DNA of 64,000 nt, taken from positions 1,550,001 through 1,614,000 of the forward strand of contig CAVUZA010000002.1 in NCBI GenBank assembly GCA_963745915.1, written 5' to 3'. Below are positions 16,847 to 27,050 of the stretch, piece by piece (the stretch's first letter is position 1; the number at the start of each line of letters is the position of its first letter). Below the pieces are notes generated by a model, which ran no database searches, was not told the DNA's origin, and saw only the letters and a program-made list of their open reading frames with translations. Made by a program: the position numbers and the translations under genes. This stretch comes from VRUE01 sp963745915. Its GTDB lineage: Bacteria; Actinomycetota; Thermoleophilia; Solirubrobacterales; 70-9.

Positions 16847-18201
16847 GCACCCCACGTCGCCGCATTGCCGCGGGCGACGTGGATGACGCCCTCGAACCCC
16901 TCGCGTTGCAGGATCGAGGCCGCCAGGCCGCTGCGCTTGCCCGCCTTGCAGATCGTCGCTACCGGGCGCTCGCGGGGCAACTCGCCGAGGCGCTCGCGCA
17001 GCTCGGCGAAGGGGATGTGCAGCGACCCTGGGACGTGGCCTTCCTCCCACTCGGCCTCGCGGCGCACGTCGACGACCTGGGGCGGCTCCTCGCCGTCCAG
17101 GCGCCGGGCCAGCTCGGCGAGGTCGATCGCCTCGATCCGCTCCACCGGGCGGTCCTCGGCGCGCCAGGCGGTCATCCCGCCGCCGAGGAAGCCGCGCACC
17201 CGCAGCCCGACCGCGGCCAGCAGCTCGGCCGCCTCGAGCTCGTTGCCGTCGGAGGCGGCGACGACCAGCAGGTCGGCGTCGACCGGCACCATCTCGGCGA
17301 CCTTGGTGGCGAAGCCGGTGTCGTAGGCGGAGGCGCTGAGCGAGCCGGGGATGTGCGCCTCGTCGAACTGCTCGTTGGTGCGCGAGTCGATCGCCAGGGC
17401 GCCCTCGGCGATCGCCGCCTCGAAGCCGTGCGGGGTGAGCCGGGTAGGGGCCGAGATCGATTCCACCAGCGGCCCCCGGTTGAGGGCGACGATGTGCTCG
17501 ACGTTGGGCGGCTTGCTGCCGATCGTGGCGATCGCCTTGGCGACGAACTCCTCCTCGTCCTCGAACTCCAGCGCCCGGTTGTGGCGGCGCTCGAAGCCGA
17601 TCGTCGAGGAGGTCTTGAGGTCGATCCCCGAGCTGCCGCAGAGCGAGCCGCCGAGGTGCCCGGGCCAGACCTCGCACTCGTCGGGCAGCGCCAGCAGCCG
17701 CTGGTGCAGGGAGCGGAAGATGTCCGCCGCCCCCTCATGCGGCTCGATCGCCAGGTCGGGGCGGGCGACGTCGCCGACGAACAGCGAGTCGCCGCTGAGC
17801 ACCGCCCAGGGGTCGTCGCCGCGCTCGGCGTCGCGCAGCAGGAAGGAGGTGTGCTCGGGCCGGTGGCCGGGCGTGTGGATCGCCTCGACGCTGGCCGCCT
17901 CGCCCAGCCGCAGCACCCAGCCGTCGGCGAAGGGCTCGTGCGGGTACTCGGCGCCGGCCAGCTCGTGGACGTGGATCGTCGCCCCGGTGGCGCGCGCCAG
18001 GCGGCCGTGGCCGGAGACGTGGTCGGCGTGGTTGTGGGTCTCCAGCAGGTGCTCGATGCGCACCCCGTGCAGGCGCGCCAGGTGCAGGTAGGGGTCGACG
18101 TCCCACTGCGGGTCGACCACGGCGGCGACCCCGGAGGCGGTGTCGCCTACCAGGTAGGAGGCGCAACCGAGGTCCTCGTGGATGATCTGGCGGAAGAGCA
18201 T
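16840..18201 (-). CDS. Metallo-beta-lactamase fold hydrolase fused to two rhodanese domains
   Basis: The 453-aa protein resembles persulfide dioxygenase/ETHE1-like fusions. The MBL zinc motif THNHADH spans residues 55-61 with GHGRLAR after it, and the usual later ligands appear in TPGHRPEH and LSGDSLF. Two rhodanese domains follow (about 255-345 and 360-450). The second keeps an active-site cysteine in ICKAGKRS, whereas the first lacks one. The expected reaction is oxidation or transfer of sulfane sulfur. The frame is open much further upstream, antisense to acs, but that part is not real; ATG 18201 is the natural start. Divergent from acs (75-nt gap). Confidence 0.88.
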   Translation of the reverse strand: MLFRQIIHEDLGCASYLVGDTASGVAAVVDPQWDVDPYLHLARLHGVRIEHLLETHNHADHVSGHGRLARATGATIHVHELAGAEYPHEPFADGWVLRLGEAASVEAIHTPGHRPEHTSFLLRDAERGDDPWAVLSGDSLFVGDVARPDLAIEPHEGAADIFRSLHQRLLALPDECEVWPGHLGGSLCGSSGIDLKTSSTIGFERRHNRALEFEDEEEFVAKAIATIGSKPPNVEHIVALNRGPLVESISAPTRLTPHGFEAAIAEGALAIDSRTNEQFDEAHIPGSLSASAYDTGFATKVAEMVPVDADLLVVAASDGNELEAAELLAAVGLRVRGFLGGGMTAWRAEDRPVERIEAIDLAELARRLDGEEPPQVVDVRREAEWEEGHVPGSLHIPFAELRERLGELPRERPVATICKAGKRSGLAASILQREGFEGVIHVARGNAATWGAQ

Positions 18202-18276
18202 CTGAGCGGTGGCTATCGCATCGGCGGTCGAACGGCTACGGTTCGTCCAGGGTAGCCGGCGAGGGAAGGAGCTGAA

Positions 18277-20244
<1,968 letters not shown>

Positions 20245-20249
20245 GGGTC

Positions 20250-20294
20250 TCGATGAGCGATTGTGCGCGTATGGCGCGCACAATCGCTCATCGA
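20250..20294. terminator. 20-bp perfect hairpin between convergent acs and channel genes
   Basis: Arms 20250-20269 and 20275-20294 are perfectly complementary with a 5-nt loop. The element lies 6 nt after acs and 15 nt before the stop of the opposing channel gene, so it can terminate transcription from both sides. There is no T-run on either strand. Confidence 0.75.
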
Positions 20295-20308
20295 TCAGCG
20301 GCCGCGCC

Positions 20309-20968
20309 CTACTCCTGGCTGGAGAGGAAGCGCTGGGCGACGGCGCCGGTCAGCATCGCGACGAAGGCGATGCCGACGACGACGACCGCGACAGAGACGA
20401 TCTGGCCGCCGGTCGTCGTCGGGTAGATGTTCGAGCCGACCGTGGTCATCGTCGTCACCGCCCAGTAGACGCCGTCCCAGGCGTTGAGGTCCTGGTTCTG
20501 CTTCTCGAAGCCGACGAAGAGGGCGCCGCCGGCGATCGCCGTCAGCATCGCCAGCAGCGCCGCGTAGTGCAGGCCGCGCAGCGAGAAGACCTGGCGCGAG
20601 AGCTGGGCCAGGCGCAGCAGGCGCAGGAGCCGCAGCAGGCGCAGGACGCGCAGGCTCTGCAGGCCGGGCGGCAGGACCGGCGGGGTGAAGAGGACGATCA
20701 CCAGGTCGAGCGGGTGGTGGCGCAGCCAGGCGCGCCGGTCGGGGACGACGATCAGCATCGCCACCAACTCGGCGAGGAAGGCGAGCCAGATCACCCAGTT
20801 GAGCGTGTGGGCGACCGCCTCCAAGGCGCCGCCCGGGTGCGACTCGCCGATCGCCACCGCCGGGATCGTCAGCGCCGAGGCGACCAGCATCGGCGCGTTG
20901 AGCACCGCCGCCACCCGGGTCGAGCGCGCGTCCATCCCCGGCTCGTACTGAGGCTCCACCGCACCCAT
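20309..20968 (-). CDS. Voltage-gated-like K+ channel with altered selectivity filter
   Basis: The 219-aa protein has helices S1-S4 (S4-like LRVLRLLRLLRLLRLAQLSR at about residues 105-124), then S5, a pore loop and S6. The pore reads AVTTMTTVGSNIYPTTTGGQ. The normal K+ channel filter is TVGYG, and here it is TVGSN, so the Tyr and second Gly are replaced. The surrounding residues are otherwise exactly as in six-helix ion transporters. It may be a non-selective or non-conducting variant. Start ATG 20968; a nearby in-frame ATG at residue 12 is an alternative. Confidence 0.85.
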   Translation of the reverse strand: MGAVEPQYEPGMDARSTRVAAVLNAPMLVASALTIPAVAIGESHPGGALEAVAHTLNWVIWLAFLAELVAMLIVVPDRRAWLRHHPLDLVIVLFTPPVLPPGLQSLRVLRLLRLLRLLRLAQLSRQVFSLRGLHYAALLAMLTAIAGGALFVGFEKQNQDLNAWDGVYWAVTTMTTVGSNIYPTTTGGQIVSVAVVVVGIAFVAMLTGAVAQRFLSSQE

Positions 20969-21036
20969 CCGCGTCCTCTTCGACGCGCGCGCCCGTGCGC
21001 CTACGTGCCAGGGCTCGAAAGCTGAAGCCGCCGAAG

Positions 21037-21051
21037 TAGTTTGCTAAACTA
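21037..21051. promoter_or_regulatory. Candidate MarR operator palindrome
   Basis: TAGTTT-GCT-AAACTA is a perfect inverted repeat with 6-bp arms, 18 nt before the marR start. A partly matching half (GCTAACTA) overlaps the region just before the ATG. MarR regulators commonly bind such AT-rich palindromes over their own promoter. Confidence 0.5.
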
Positions 21052-21068
21052 ATTACCAAGGCTAACTA

Positions 21069-21521
21069 ATGACCTCGACCACCGACACGGCGCTCACCGA
21101 CGCTGCCGCCCGCCTGCGGATGGCGATCGTGCGGACTTCGCGGCGGTTGCGGCAGGAGGCGGCGGGCGGGGGGGGCGAGCTGACGCCCACGGCGGTCTCG
21201 GCGCTGGCCTCGGTCGAGCGGCACGGGCCGCTGACGCCGAGCGAGCTGGCCCGGATCGAGCGGATCAAGCGGCCGACGGCGACCCGCATCCTGCGCGTGC
21301 TCGAGCAGGCCGGGCTGCTCGACCGCTCCTCGGACCCCGAGGACGGGCGCAGCTCGCTGCTCAGCGTCAACGCCGCCGGGCGCGAGCGGCTGCGCCGCCT
21401 GCGCGGCCGCAAGAACGCCTACCTGGCGCGCCGCATGCGCGACCTGCCCGGCGAGGACCTGCGCACCCTGGAGCGCGCGGCGGAGATCCTCGAGGGTATC
21501 CTCGAGCGGGAGCGGCGTTGA
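21069..21521 (+). CDS. MarR family transcriptional regulator
   Basis: The 150-aa winged-helix protein has the recognition HTH in LTPSELARIERIKRPTATRI (about residues 57-76) and the wing in SSDPEDGRSSLLSVNAAGRE (about 90-109). MarR proteins act as dimers, usually repressing a neighbouring efflux gene until a ligand binds. It overlaps the MFS transporter gene by 4 nt, and a palindrome lies in its leader, so autoregulation of a two-gene efflux operon is the likely arrangement. Confidence 0.92.
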   Translation: MTSTTDTALTDAAARLRMAIVRTSRRLRQEAAGGGGELTPTAVSALASVERHGPLTPSELARIERIKRPTATRILRVLEQAGLLDRSSDPEDGRSSLLSVNAAGRERLRRLRGRKNAYLARRMRDLPGEDLRTLERAAEILEGILERERR

Positions 21522-22744
21522 GCGCCGCGGTCAGGCGCAGCTTCGACTCGCTCGGCGTCCCCAACTACCGCCGCTACTTCGTCGGCCAGCTGGTCTCGCT
21601 CTCGGGCAACTGGATGCAGACCGTCGCCGCCGTCTGGCTGGTCCTCAGCCTGACCGGCAGCGGCGTCGCCGTCGGCCTGACCACCGCCCTGCAGTTCCTG
21701 CCGATGCTGCTCTTCGGCGCCTGGGGCGGCCTGCTCGCCGACCGCTTCGCCAAGCGCCGGCTGCTGATCGTCACCCAGGTGCTGATGGCGATCCCCGCGC
21801 TCGGCCTCTTCGCGGTCAGCGCCGGCGGCGTCGCCGCCCCCTGGATGGTCTACCTGGCGGTGGCGGCGATGGGGCTGGTCAACGCGGTCGACAACCCGAC
21901 CCGGCAGAGCTTCGTGATCGAGATGGTCGGCGCCGACCGGGTCGTCAACGCGGTCAGCCTCAACAGCGTCGTCGTCCAGTCGGCGCGGATCGTCGGACCG
22001 GCGATCGCCGGCGTCCTGATCGCCCTGCTCGGCGTCGCCCCCTGCTTCGCCGTCAACGTGCTCAGCTTCGCGGCGATGATCGCCGCGCTCGCCTCGATGG
22101 ACCCGGCGCAGCTGCGCGCCGCTCCCCGCTCCGGCCGCGAGGCGGGGGCGATCCGCGCCGGCCTGCGCTACGTGCGCGCCACGCCGGAGCTGGCCGTGCC
22201 GCTGGCGCTGATGGCCCTGGTCGGCACCTTCGGCTTCAACTTCCAGGTGGTCCTGCCGATGCTGGCCCGTTTCAGCTTCGACGGCGGCGCCGGCGCCTAC
22301 GCCGCCCTGGTCTCGGCGATGGGCGTCGGCTCGGTCGCCGGGGCGCTGATCACCGGCTCCCACGGCCACACCGGCCCCCGCCTGATCGCCGGCGCCGCGC
22401 TCGCCTTCGGCGGCTTCGCCCTGCTCGCCGCGATCGCCCCCGGCCTGGTCGTCGAGGCGGCGGCCCTGACCCTGCTCGGCGGCGCCGCGGTCACCTTCGC
22501 CGCGACGATCAACTCCTCCCTGCAGCTGGCGGTCGACCCCGAGATGCGAGGCCGCGTGATGGCCCTCTACTCGGTCGTCTTCCTCGGCTCCACCCCGATC
22601 GGCGGCCCCCTAACCGGCTGGCTCTCCCAGACCTACGACCCAAGAGCGGCCCTCCTCCTGGCCGCCGCCTCCGGCCTGACCGCCGCCTACCTGGCCCGTG
22701 TCGGCATGAAGCGGGCGGAGGGGGCGCTGCTCGACCCGCGGTAA
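21518..22744 (+). CDS. MFS transporter, EntS/MFS_3-like
   Basis: The 408-aa protein has twelve predicted helices. NYRRYFVGQLVSLSGNWMQT near the N-terminus and GGLLADRFAKRRLLIVTQ (loop 2-3 signature) are typical of the MFS_3 (enterobactin exporter-like) branch. NPTRQSFVIEMVG and the C-terminal YSVVFLGSTPIGGPLTGWLS also fit. The start TTG 21518 overlaps the marR stop (TTGA). The substrate is unknown; the co-encoded MarR suggests drug or aromatic compound export. Confidence 0.9.
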   Translation: MSAAVRRSFDSLGVPNYRRYFVGQLVSLSGNWMQTVAAVWLVLSLTGSGVAVGLTTALQFLPMLLFGAWGGLLADRFAKRRLLIVTQVLMAIPALGLFAVSAGGVAAPWMVYLAVAAMGLVNAVDNPTRQSFVIEMVGADRVVNAVSLNSVVVQSARIVGPAIAGVLIALLGVAPCFAVNVLSFAAMIAALASMDPAQLRAAPRSGREAGAIRAGLRYVRATPELAVPLALMALVGTFGFNFQVVLPMLARFSFDGGAGAYAALVSAMGVGSVAGALITGSHGHTGPRLIAGAALAFGGFALLAAIAPGLVVEAAALTLLGGAAVTFAATINSSLQLAVDPEMRGRVMALYSVVFLGSTPIGGPLTGWLSQTYDPRAALLLAAASGLTAAYLARVGMKRAEGALLDPR

Positions 22745-22835
22745 GTCAGCTCGTCGCTGGGTACTCGGAGCGAGCGTATACCCGCTCGGCGCCGGCGCAG
22801 TGCACGCCGCCGCTGTCGTGCTGGTGGCGCGGCAC

Positions 22836-22952
22836 TCAGGCCTGGACGATGCCGGAGATCGCGAAGCCGAGGACCAGGACCCACCAGACCTCGTAGGCCA
22901 TCAGCAGCGACTGTTCGAGGCCCTGCAGCGCCTTGTCGAGGACGTCAGCCAC
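22836..22952 (-). pseudogene. Truncated permease (DUF318/ArsP-like) remnant
   Basis: From GTG 22952 the frame gives MADVLDKALQGLEQSLLMAY, then EVWWVLVLGFAISGIVQA, and stops at TGA after 38 residues. This is what the first helix of a permease of the PF03773 type looks like; homologues continue with a W and VPR at exactly this point. Here TGA takes the place of TGG and the following codons read VPR before similarity is lost. I infer a 5' remnant of a deleted metal-related permease gene. It sits right behind a copper-type operator. It could instead be a real short peptide. Confidence 0.5.
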
Positions 22953-22968
22953 GCGACCACCCTACCAA

Positions 22969-22985
22969 ATACCCCTAGGGGGTAT
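22969..22985. promoter_or_regulatory. CsoR-type operator
   Basis: ATACCCC-TAG-GGGGTAT is a perfect inverted repeat with 7-bp arms. It agrees with the known CsoR/RcnR operator form, TACCC and GGGTA around a short G/C-flanked centre. It lies 17 nt upstream of the truncated permease start on the minus strand. No csoR gene is present in the window. Confidence 0.6.
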
Positions 22986-22991
22986 ACGACG

Positions 22992-24221
22992 TCATCCGAT
23001 TCCCAGGCGCCTCGACCGCTCCACCGCGCGCGCCACGATCTCCTCCATGCCCGGAATCCGTCCTCCCCGCATCAGCACCCGGCCGGCGACCACGGTGGTG
23101 TCGACGACGGCGCCGCTCGCCGCGTAGACCAGATCGGAGTAGAGCTCGCCCAGCGCCAGCTCCGGGGCGTCGCTGCGCAGCAACAGGAAGTCCGCCGGCT
23201 CGCCGACCGCAAGCTCGGCGTCGCCGGTGGCGACCGACCAGGCCTCGCGGGCGGGGACCGCGGCCGCGTCGCCGGCGGCGTGGCGCTGGCTGAGAGCGAA
23301 GAGCTTCAGGTCGGCGAACAGGTCGAGCGCGTCGTTGGAGCCGGCGCCGTCGCTGCCGAGGCCGACCCTGACCCCGGCCCGGCGCGCCGCCGGGTAGGGC
23401 AGGACGCCGCCGACCGCGAGCTTCAGGTTGGCGGCCGGGTTGGCGACCACGGTGCTGCCGCGGGCGGCGATCAGCTCCAGCTCGGCGCGGTCGAGCCAGA
23501 CGCCGTGGGCGAGCACGGTCCGCTCGTTCAGCAGGCCGAGCCGGTCGAGGTAGGCGGCCGGCCGCACCCCGTGCTGCGCGACGCAGTCGCTCACCTCCCG
23601 CTCGGTCTCCGAGAGGTGGATGTGGACCGGCAGGCCGCGCTCGGCGGCCAGCTCCGCGGTCCAGCGCAGCAGCTCTTCGCCGACCGCGTAGATCGAGTGC
23701 GGGGCGAGGCTGGCGCCGACCAGCGGGCCGCTCGCGGCGAGCTGCTCGAGGCTGCGCAGGACCGTCTCCCGCATCCCCTCCGTCCCCCCGCCGGAGTCGA
23801 AGATCGGCTCGCCCAGGTGGGCTCGCATCCCCGCCTCCTCGACCGCGCGCGCCGTCGCCGCGGGGTGGAAGTACATGTCCCAGAAGCGGGTCGTGCCGCT
23901 GCGCACCATCTCGGCGCAGGCGAGGCGGGCGCCCCAGTAGACGTCCTCGTCGGTGAGCTTCGCCTCGACCGGCCAGATCTTCTCCTGCAGCCAGCGCATC
24001 AGCGGCAGGTCGCCGCCGTGGCCGCGGAAGAGGGTCATCGCCGCGTGCGTGTGGCCGTTGAGCAGCGGCGCGACCAGCGTCGCCCCGGCCGCGTCGAGCG
24101 TCTCGTCGCCGGGCTCGGGGCCCACCGCCGGACCGAGCGCGGCGATCGCGCCGTCGGCGCAGCGCAGGCCGACCGTCTCGCCGTCGAGGACGGCGCCGGT
24201 GACCGTCAGCGGCGCGCTCAC
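22992..24221 (-). CDS. mtaD: 5'-methylthioadenosine/S-adenosylhomocysteine deaminase-like amidohydrolase
   Basis: The 409-aa zinc hydrolase has metal ligands in LLNGHTHAAMTLFRG (HxH), in VHIHLSETEREV and in VGLGSDGAGSNDALDLF. The pattern LMRWLQEKIWPVEAKLTDED is characteristic of the MtaD/SAH deaminase branch of the ATZ/TRZ family, which releases ammonia from adenosine moieties. The start GTG 24221 overlaps the stop of the MTA phosphorylase gene by 4 nt, so both work on methylthioadenosine salvage. Confidence 0.88.
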   Translation of the reverse strand: MSAPLTVTGAVLDGETVGLRCADGAIAALGPAVGPEPGDETLDAAGATLVAPLLNGHTHAAMTLFRGHGGDLPLMRWLQEKIWPVEAKLTDEDVYWGARLACAEMVRSGTTRFWDMYFHPAATARAVEEAGMRAHLGEPIFDSGGGTEGMRETVLRSLEQLAASGPLVGASLAPHSIYAVGEELLRWTAELAAERGLPVHIHLSETEREVSDCVAQHGVRPAAYLDRLGLLNERTVLAHGVWLDRAELELIAARGSTVVANPAANLKLAVGGVLPYPAARRAGVRVGLGSDGAGSNDALDLFADLKLFALSQRHAAGDAAAVPAREAWSVATGDAELAVGEPADFLLLRSDAPELALGELYSDLVYAASGAVVDTTVVAGRVLMRGGRIPGMEEIVARAVERSRRLGIG

Positions 24222-24895
24222 GCCCCGACCGCGCCGAGCCGCGGCAGGACCGCGGCGAGGCCGTCGTGGAGCAGCAGCGCGTTGGCCGCCCGCGCCGCTT
24301 CCAGCTCGGCGACGTCGAGCGGCCTGGCGTCGAGCCCGTTGCCGAGGTTGTCGACGGCGCAGACCGCGGCGTAGGCGAGGCCGAGCTCGCCGGCGACGAC
24401 GCACTCGGCGGCGACCGTCATCCCGACCACGTCGGCGTGGGCGGCGATCAGCCGGATCTCGGCCGGGGTCTCGAAGCGGGGGCCGATCGTCTGCCAGTAG
24501 ACGCCGCCGTCGCGCAGCCCGGCGGCGGCCGGCCAGGCGCCGATCACCTCCTGGCGCCAGGCGCGGTCGAAGCCCGGCGCCCGGTGAGCGCGCTGGTCGG
24601 GGAAGGCGGAGACGCCGAGCTGCAGGGCGATGAAGTCGTCGGGACAGAGCAGGCTGCCGACCGGCAGCTCGGCCCGCAGCGAGCCGACCGAGGCGATCGC
24701 CAGCACCCGGTCGCAGCCTTGCTCGAGCAGCGGCCGCAGGTTCGCCTCGTGGTCGATCTCGTGCGGCAGCCGGTAGCTCTCGGCGTCGCCGTGGCGCTGG
24801 ACGACCGCCGCGCCGTGCTCCGCGGCCGCCGCCACGACCGCCTCGCCCCCCGGGCCGAGGGCGCTGCTGCCCATCATCACCGCCAGCCGTCCCAT
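24218..24895 (-). CDS. S-methyl-5'-thioadenosine phosphorylase / purine nucleoside phosphorylase
   Basis: The 225-aa protein is of the PNP/MTAP family. TIGPRFETPAEIRLIAAHAD contains the signature GPRFET, and VVGMTVAAECVVAGELGLAY holds the substrate-binding Met and Glu. ESYRLPHEIDHEANLRPLLE and AIASVGSLR are further family blocks. It is somewhat shorter than usual (about 260) because the N-terminus is compact. The expected reaction is phosphorolysis of methylthioadenosine to adenine and methylthioribose-1-phosphate. Start ATG 24895. It is co-transcribed with the overlapping deaminase gene. Confidence 0.85.
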   Translation of the reverse strand: MGRLAVMMGSSALGPGGEAVVAAAAEHGAAVVQRHGDAESYRLPHEIDHEANLRPLLEQGCDRVLAIASVGSLRAELPVGSLLCPDDFIALQLGVSAFPDQRAHRAPGFDRAWRQEVIGAWPAAAGLRDGGVYWQTIGPRFETPAEIRLIAAHADVVGMTVAAECVVAGELGLAYAAVCAVDNLGNGLDARPLDVAELEAARAANALLLHDGLAAVLPRLGAVGA

Positions 24896-24915
24896 GACCG
24901 CGATCCTAAGCCCCG

Positions 24916-24968
24916 CCGTTGCGGTCGTATTTGTCCCCGGACGGTGGGAACAACTGCGACCGCAACGG
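24916..24968. terminator. Hairpin downstream of the photolyase gene
   Basis: Arms 24916-24927 and 24957-24968 pair perfectly over 12 bp. The spacer can extend the stem, because TTGTCCCC pairs with GGGAACAA with one mismatch. It lies between the photolyase stop and the start of the MTA phosphorylase gene on the same strand, so it may separate the two transcripts. Confidence 0.55.
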
Positions 24969-24969
24969 G

Positions 24970-26322
24970 CTACCGGCTTCGTCGCGCCAGGAAGGCGGCC
25001 GCGGCGTCGTCGTGGTCGACGATCGGCGCCGGGTAGTCGAGCGCCCGCCGCTGGCGCTCCGGCAGCCGCCAGGGCTCGTGCACGGCGCGACCCTCGACGG
25101 CCTCCAGCTCGGGCAGGTGGCGGCGCACGTAGTCGCCATCGGGGTCGAAGCGGTGCGCCTGGCGGAGCGGGTTGAAGACTCGGTTGGGACGGGTGTCGTT
25201 GCCGGTGCCGGCGACCCACTGCCAGTTGCCGGCGTTGTTGGCGATCTCGCCGTCGCTGAGCAGGTCCCAGAAGTGGCGCGCGCCCCAGCGCCAGTCGAGG
25301 TAGAGGTCCTTGGTCAGGAAGGAGGCGACGATCATCCGCGCCCGGTTGTGCATCCGCCCCTCCTCGCGCAGCTGGCGCATCGCCGCGTCGACGACCGGGT
25401 AGCCCGTCCTGCCCTCCCGCCAGGCCTCGAAGGCCCGCCGCGAGCGCGACCAGCGGTCGCCGCGCGGCCGGTAGTCGCGCCCGGGCAGCGCCGGGAAGGC
25501 GGCCAGCACCTGGTGGTGGAAGTCGCGCCAGCAGAGCTGGCGGGCGAAGGCGGCGCCGCCGGCGCGCGAGCCCGCCTCGCGCATCAGCTCCAGGGCGGAG
25601 ACGCAGCCGAAGCGCAGGTAGGGGCTGAGGCCGGAGGTGGCGTCGCCGGGCAGGTCGTCGTGGCGCTCGGCGTAGGCGCCGAGGCCGTCGCGCAGGAAGG
25701 CGCGCATCGCCGCCCGCCCGGCGGCCTCGCCGCCCTCGGCCCGGCGCGGCGAGGGGCGGCCGCGCAGCAGCGCGTCGAGCGCCGGCAGGCGGCCGACGGC
25801 GAGGCGGGAAGGGGTCGTGAGCCGGCGCGGCGCCGCCGCCGCCCGCTTCGGCGCCGCCTCCCAGGCCCGGTGGTAGGGGCTGAAGACCTTGAAGTGGTCG
25901 CCGCCGGCCGGCGTCACCGCGCCCGGCGGCAGGATCGTCGTCCCGGGGTGGGCCTCGAAGGCGATCCGCTGCGCCGCGCAGGCGCGCCGCAGCCGCTGCT
26001 CGCGGCGGCGGGCGTAGGCGCTGTGGTCGGCGCTGACGTGCAGCGCGCCGGCGCCGCACTCGGCGGCCAGGGCGAGCGCCTCGCGCACCGGGTCGCCGCG
26101 GCGCAGGTGCAGGCGCCCGCCCGCCCGCCGCAGGGAGCGGTCGAGGTCGCGCAGCGCCTCGAGCAGGAAGGCGACCCGGTTCGGGGCGGCGAAGCGCGAG
26201 CCGAGCAGGCGCTCGTCGAGGACGAAGAGCGGCACGGTGCGATCGGCCCGGCAGGCGGCCGCCAGCGCCGGGTTGTCGTGCGCCCGCAGGTCGCGGTTGA
26301 AGAGGACGATCGCGGTGCTCAC
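24970..26322 (-). CDS. phr: Deoxyribodipyrimidine photolyase
   Basis: The 450-aa flavoprotein repairs UV cyclobutane dimers using light. The N-terminal photolyase domain begins IVLFNRDLRAHDNPALAAAC. The FAD-binding domain shows LSPYLRFGCVSALELM, CWRDFHHQVLAAFP, RTGYPVVDAAMRQLREEGRM, HNRARMIVASFLTKDLYLDW and NNAGNWQWVAGTGND, including the Trp and Asn residues conserved in CPD photolyases. PLRQAHRFDPDGDYVRRHLP closes the domain. Start ATG 26322. Whether an antenna cofactor is bound cannot be told. Confidence 0.95.
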   Translation of the reverse strand: MSTAIVLFNRDLRAHDNPALAAACRADRTVPLFVLDERLLGSRFAAPNRVAFLLEALRDLDRSLRRAGGRLHLRRGDPVREALALAAECGAGALHVSADHSAYARRREQRLRRACAAQRIAFEAHPGTTILPPGAVTPAGGDHFKVFSPYHRAWEAAPKRAAAAPRRLTTPSRLAVGRLPALDALLRGRPSPRRAEGGEAAGRAAMRAFLRDGLGAYAERHDDLPGDATSGLSPYLRFGCVSALELMREAGSRAGGAAFARQLCWRDFHHQVLAAFPALPGRDYRPRGDRWSRSRRAFEAWREGRTGYPVVDAAMRQLREEGRMHNRARMIVASFLTKDLYLDWRWGARHFWDLLSDGEIANNAGNWQWVAGTGNDTRPNRVFNPLRQAHRFDPDGDYVRRHLPELEAVEGRAVHEPWRLPERQRRALDYPAPIVDHDDAAAAFLARRSR

Positions 26323-26374
26323 TTGGCCTATGGCGATGCGTGGAGGGACGGCCTTCCGGACGCGAGGCGGCGGG

Positions 26375-26990
26375 TCACTCTGAAGAGGTCTGGGCGGCGC
26401 GAAACCGGTCGCCCCACAGGTTGACCATCTCGTCGGCGAACTCGTCGGTCAGGTTCAGGTCGGGAGCCTCGTCGAACAGCATTTCGAGGTCGTTCTCCCA
26501 GATGTAGATCTTCAGGTCGAGCGAGACGGCGAGTTCTTCGCCGACCCGCTCGCCGATCAGCTCGTAGGCCTCGCGCAGCATTTCGACGTTAGTCCGTTTG
26601 TCGGCGGCGAAGATCGCGATCGCCGCGGCGCCCGCCTCGGCGACCCGGCGGCGGTGCTCGGCCTTGCGCTCCTCGTAGTCGTCGATCGTCGCGTCTTCGG
26701 TCAGCGCCTCGACCAGGTCGGCGACCACGTCGCCGAAGCGGCGGCGCACCTCCTCGGCGCGGGTCGGGCTGTTCTCGACCACGTCGTGCAGGAGGGCGGC
26801 GGCGAGGACCTCGTCGGAGTAGCGGTTGGCGGCGAGCAGCTCGGCGACGGCCAGCGGGTGGTCGATGAAGGGCCGCCCGTCGCTGCCGCGGCGCAGACTG
26901 GCCGGCGTGAGCCTGGCGGGCCGCTTCGAGCGCGTCGCGGACCAGCGCCGAGCGCTCGATCGCAGCGTCGATGGCAGGCGTCGACGACAT
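26375..26990 (-). pseudogene. RelA/SpoT-like HD-domain protein with a +1 frameshift
   Basis: The frame from ATG 26990 (MSSTPAIDAAIERSALVRDA, LEAARQAHAGQ) fits the start of an HD-domain protein. One extra T at 26897 breaks it. Skipping it continues LRRGSDGRPFIDHPLAVAEL, LLAANRYSDEVLAAALLHDV and VENSPTRAEEVRRRFGDVV to the stop at 26375, giving 204 aa. His in FIDHP and the HD of LLHDV form the metal site of the RelA/SpoT (p)ppGpp hydrolase type. The context of the extra base is CAG|T|CTGCG. The rest of the gene is intact, so either the break is recent or the base is an error. Confidence 0.75.
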
Positions 26991-27050
26991 CCCCTGTCCA
27001 GCCTAGCGGCCTCGGGTACGGTCGTGAACCGCGGTGTTTAACTCAACTCG

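Noticed and set aside
22814..22838. TGA at the end of the permease remnant read as selenocysteine or tryptophan
   Set aside because: Although VPR follows the TGA, homology is lost within a few codons and no SECIS-like structure is apparent, so truncation is simpler.
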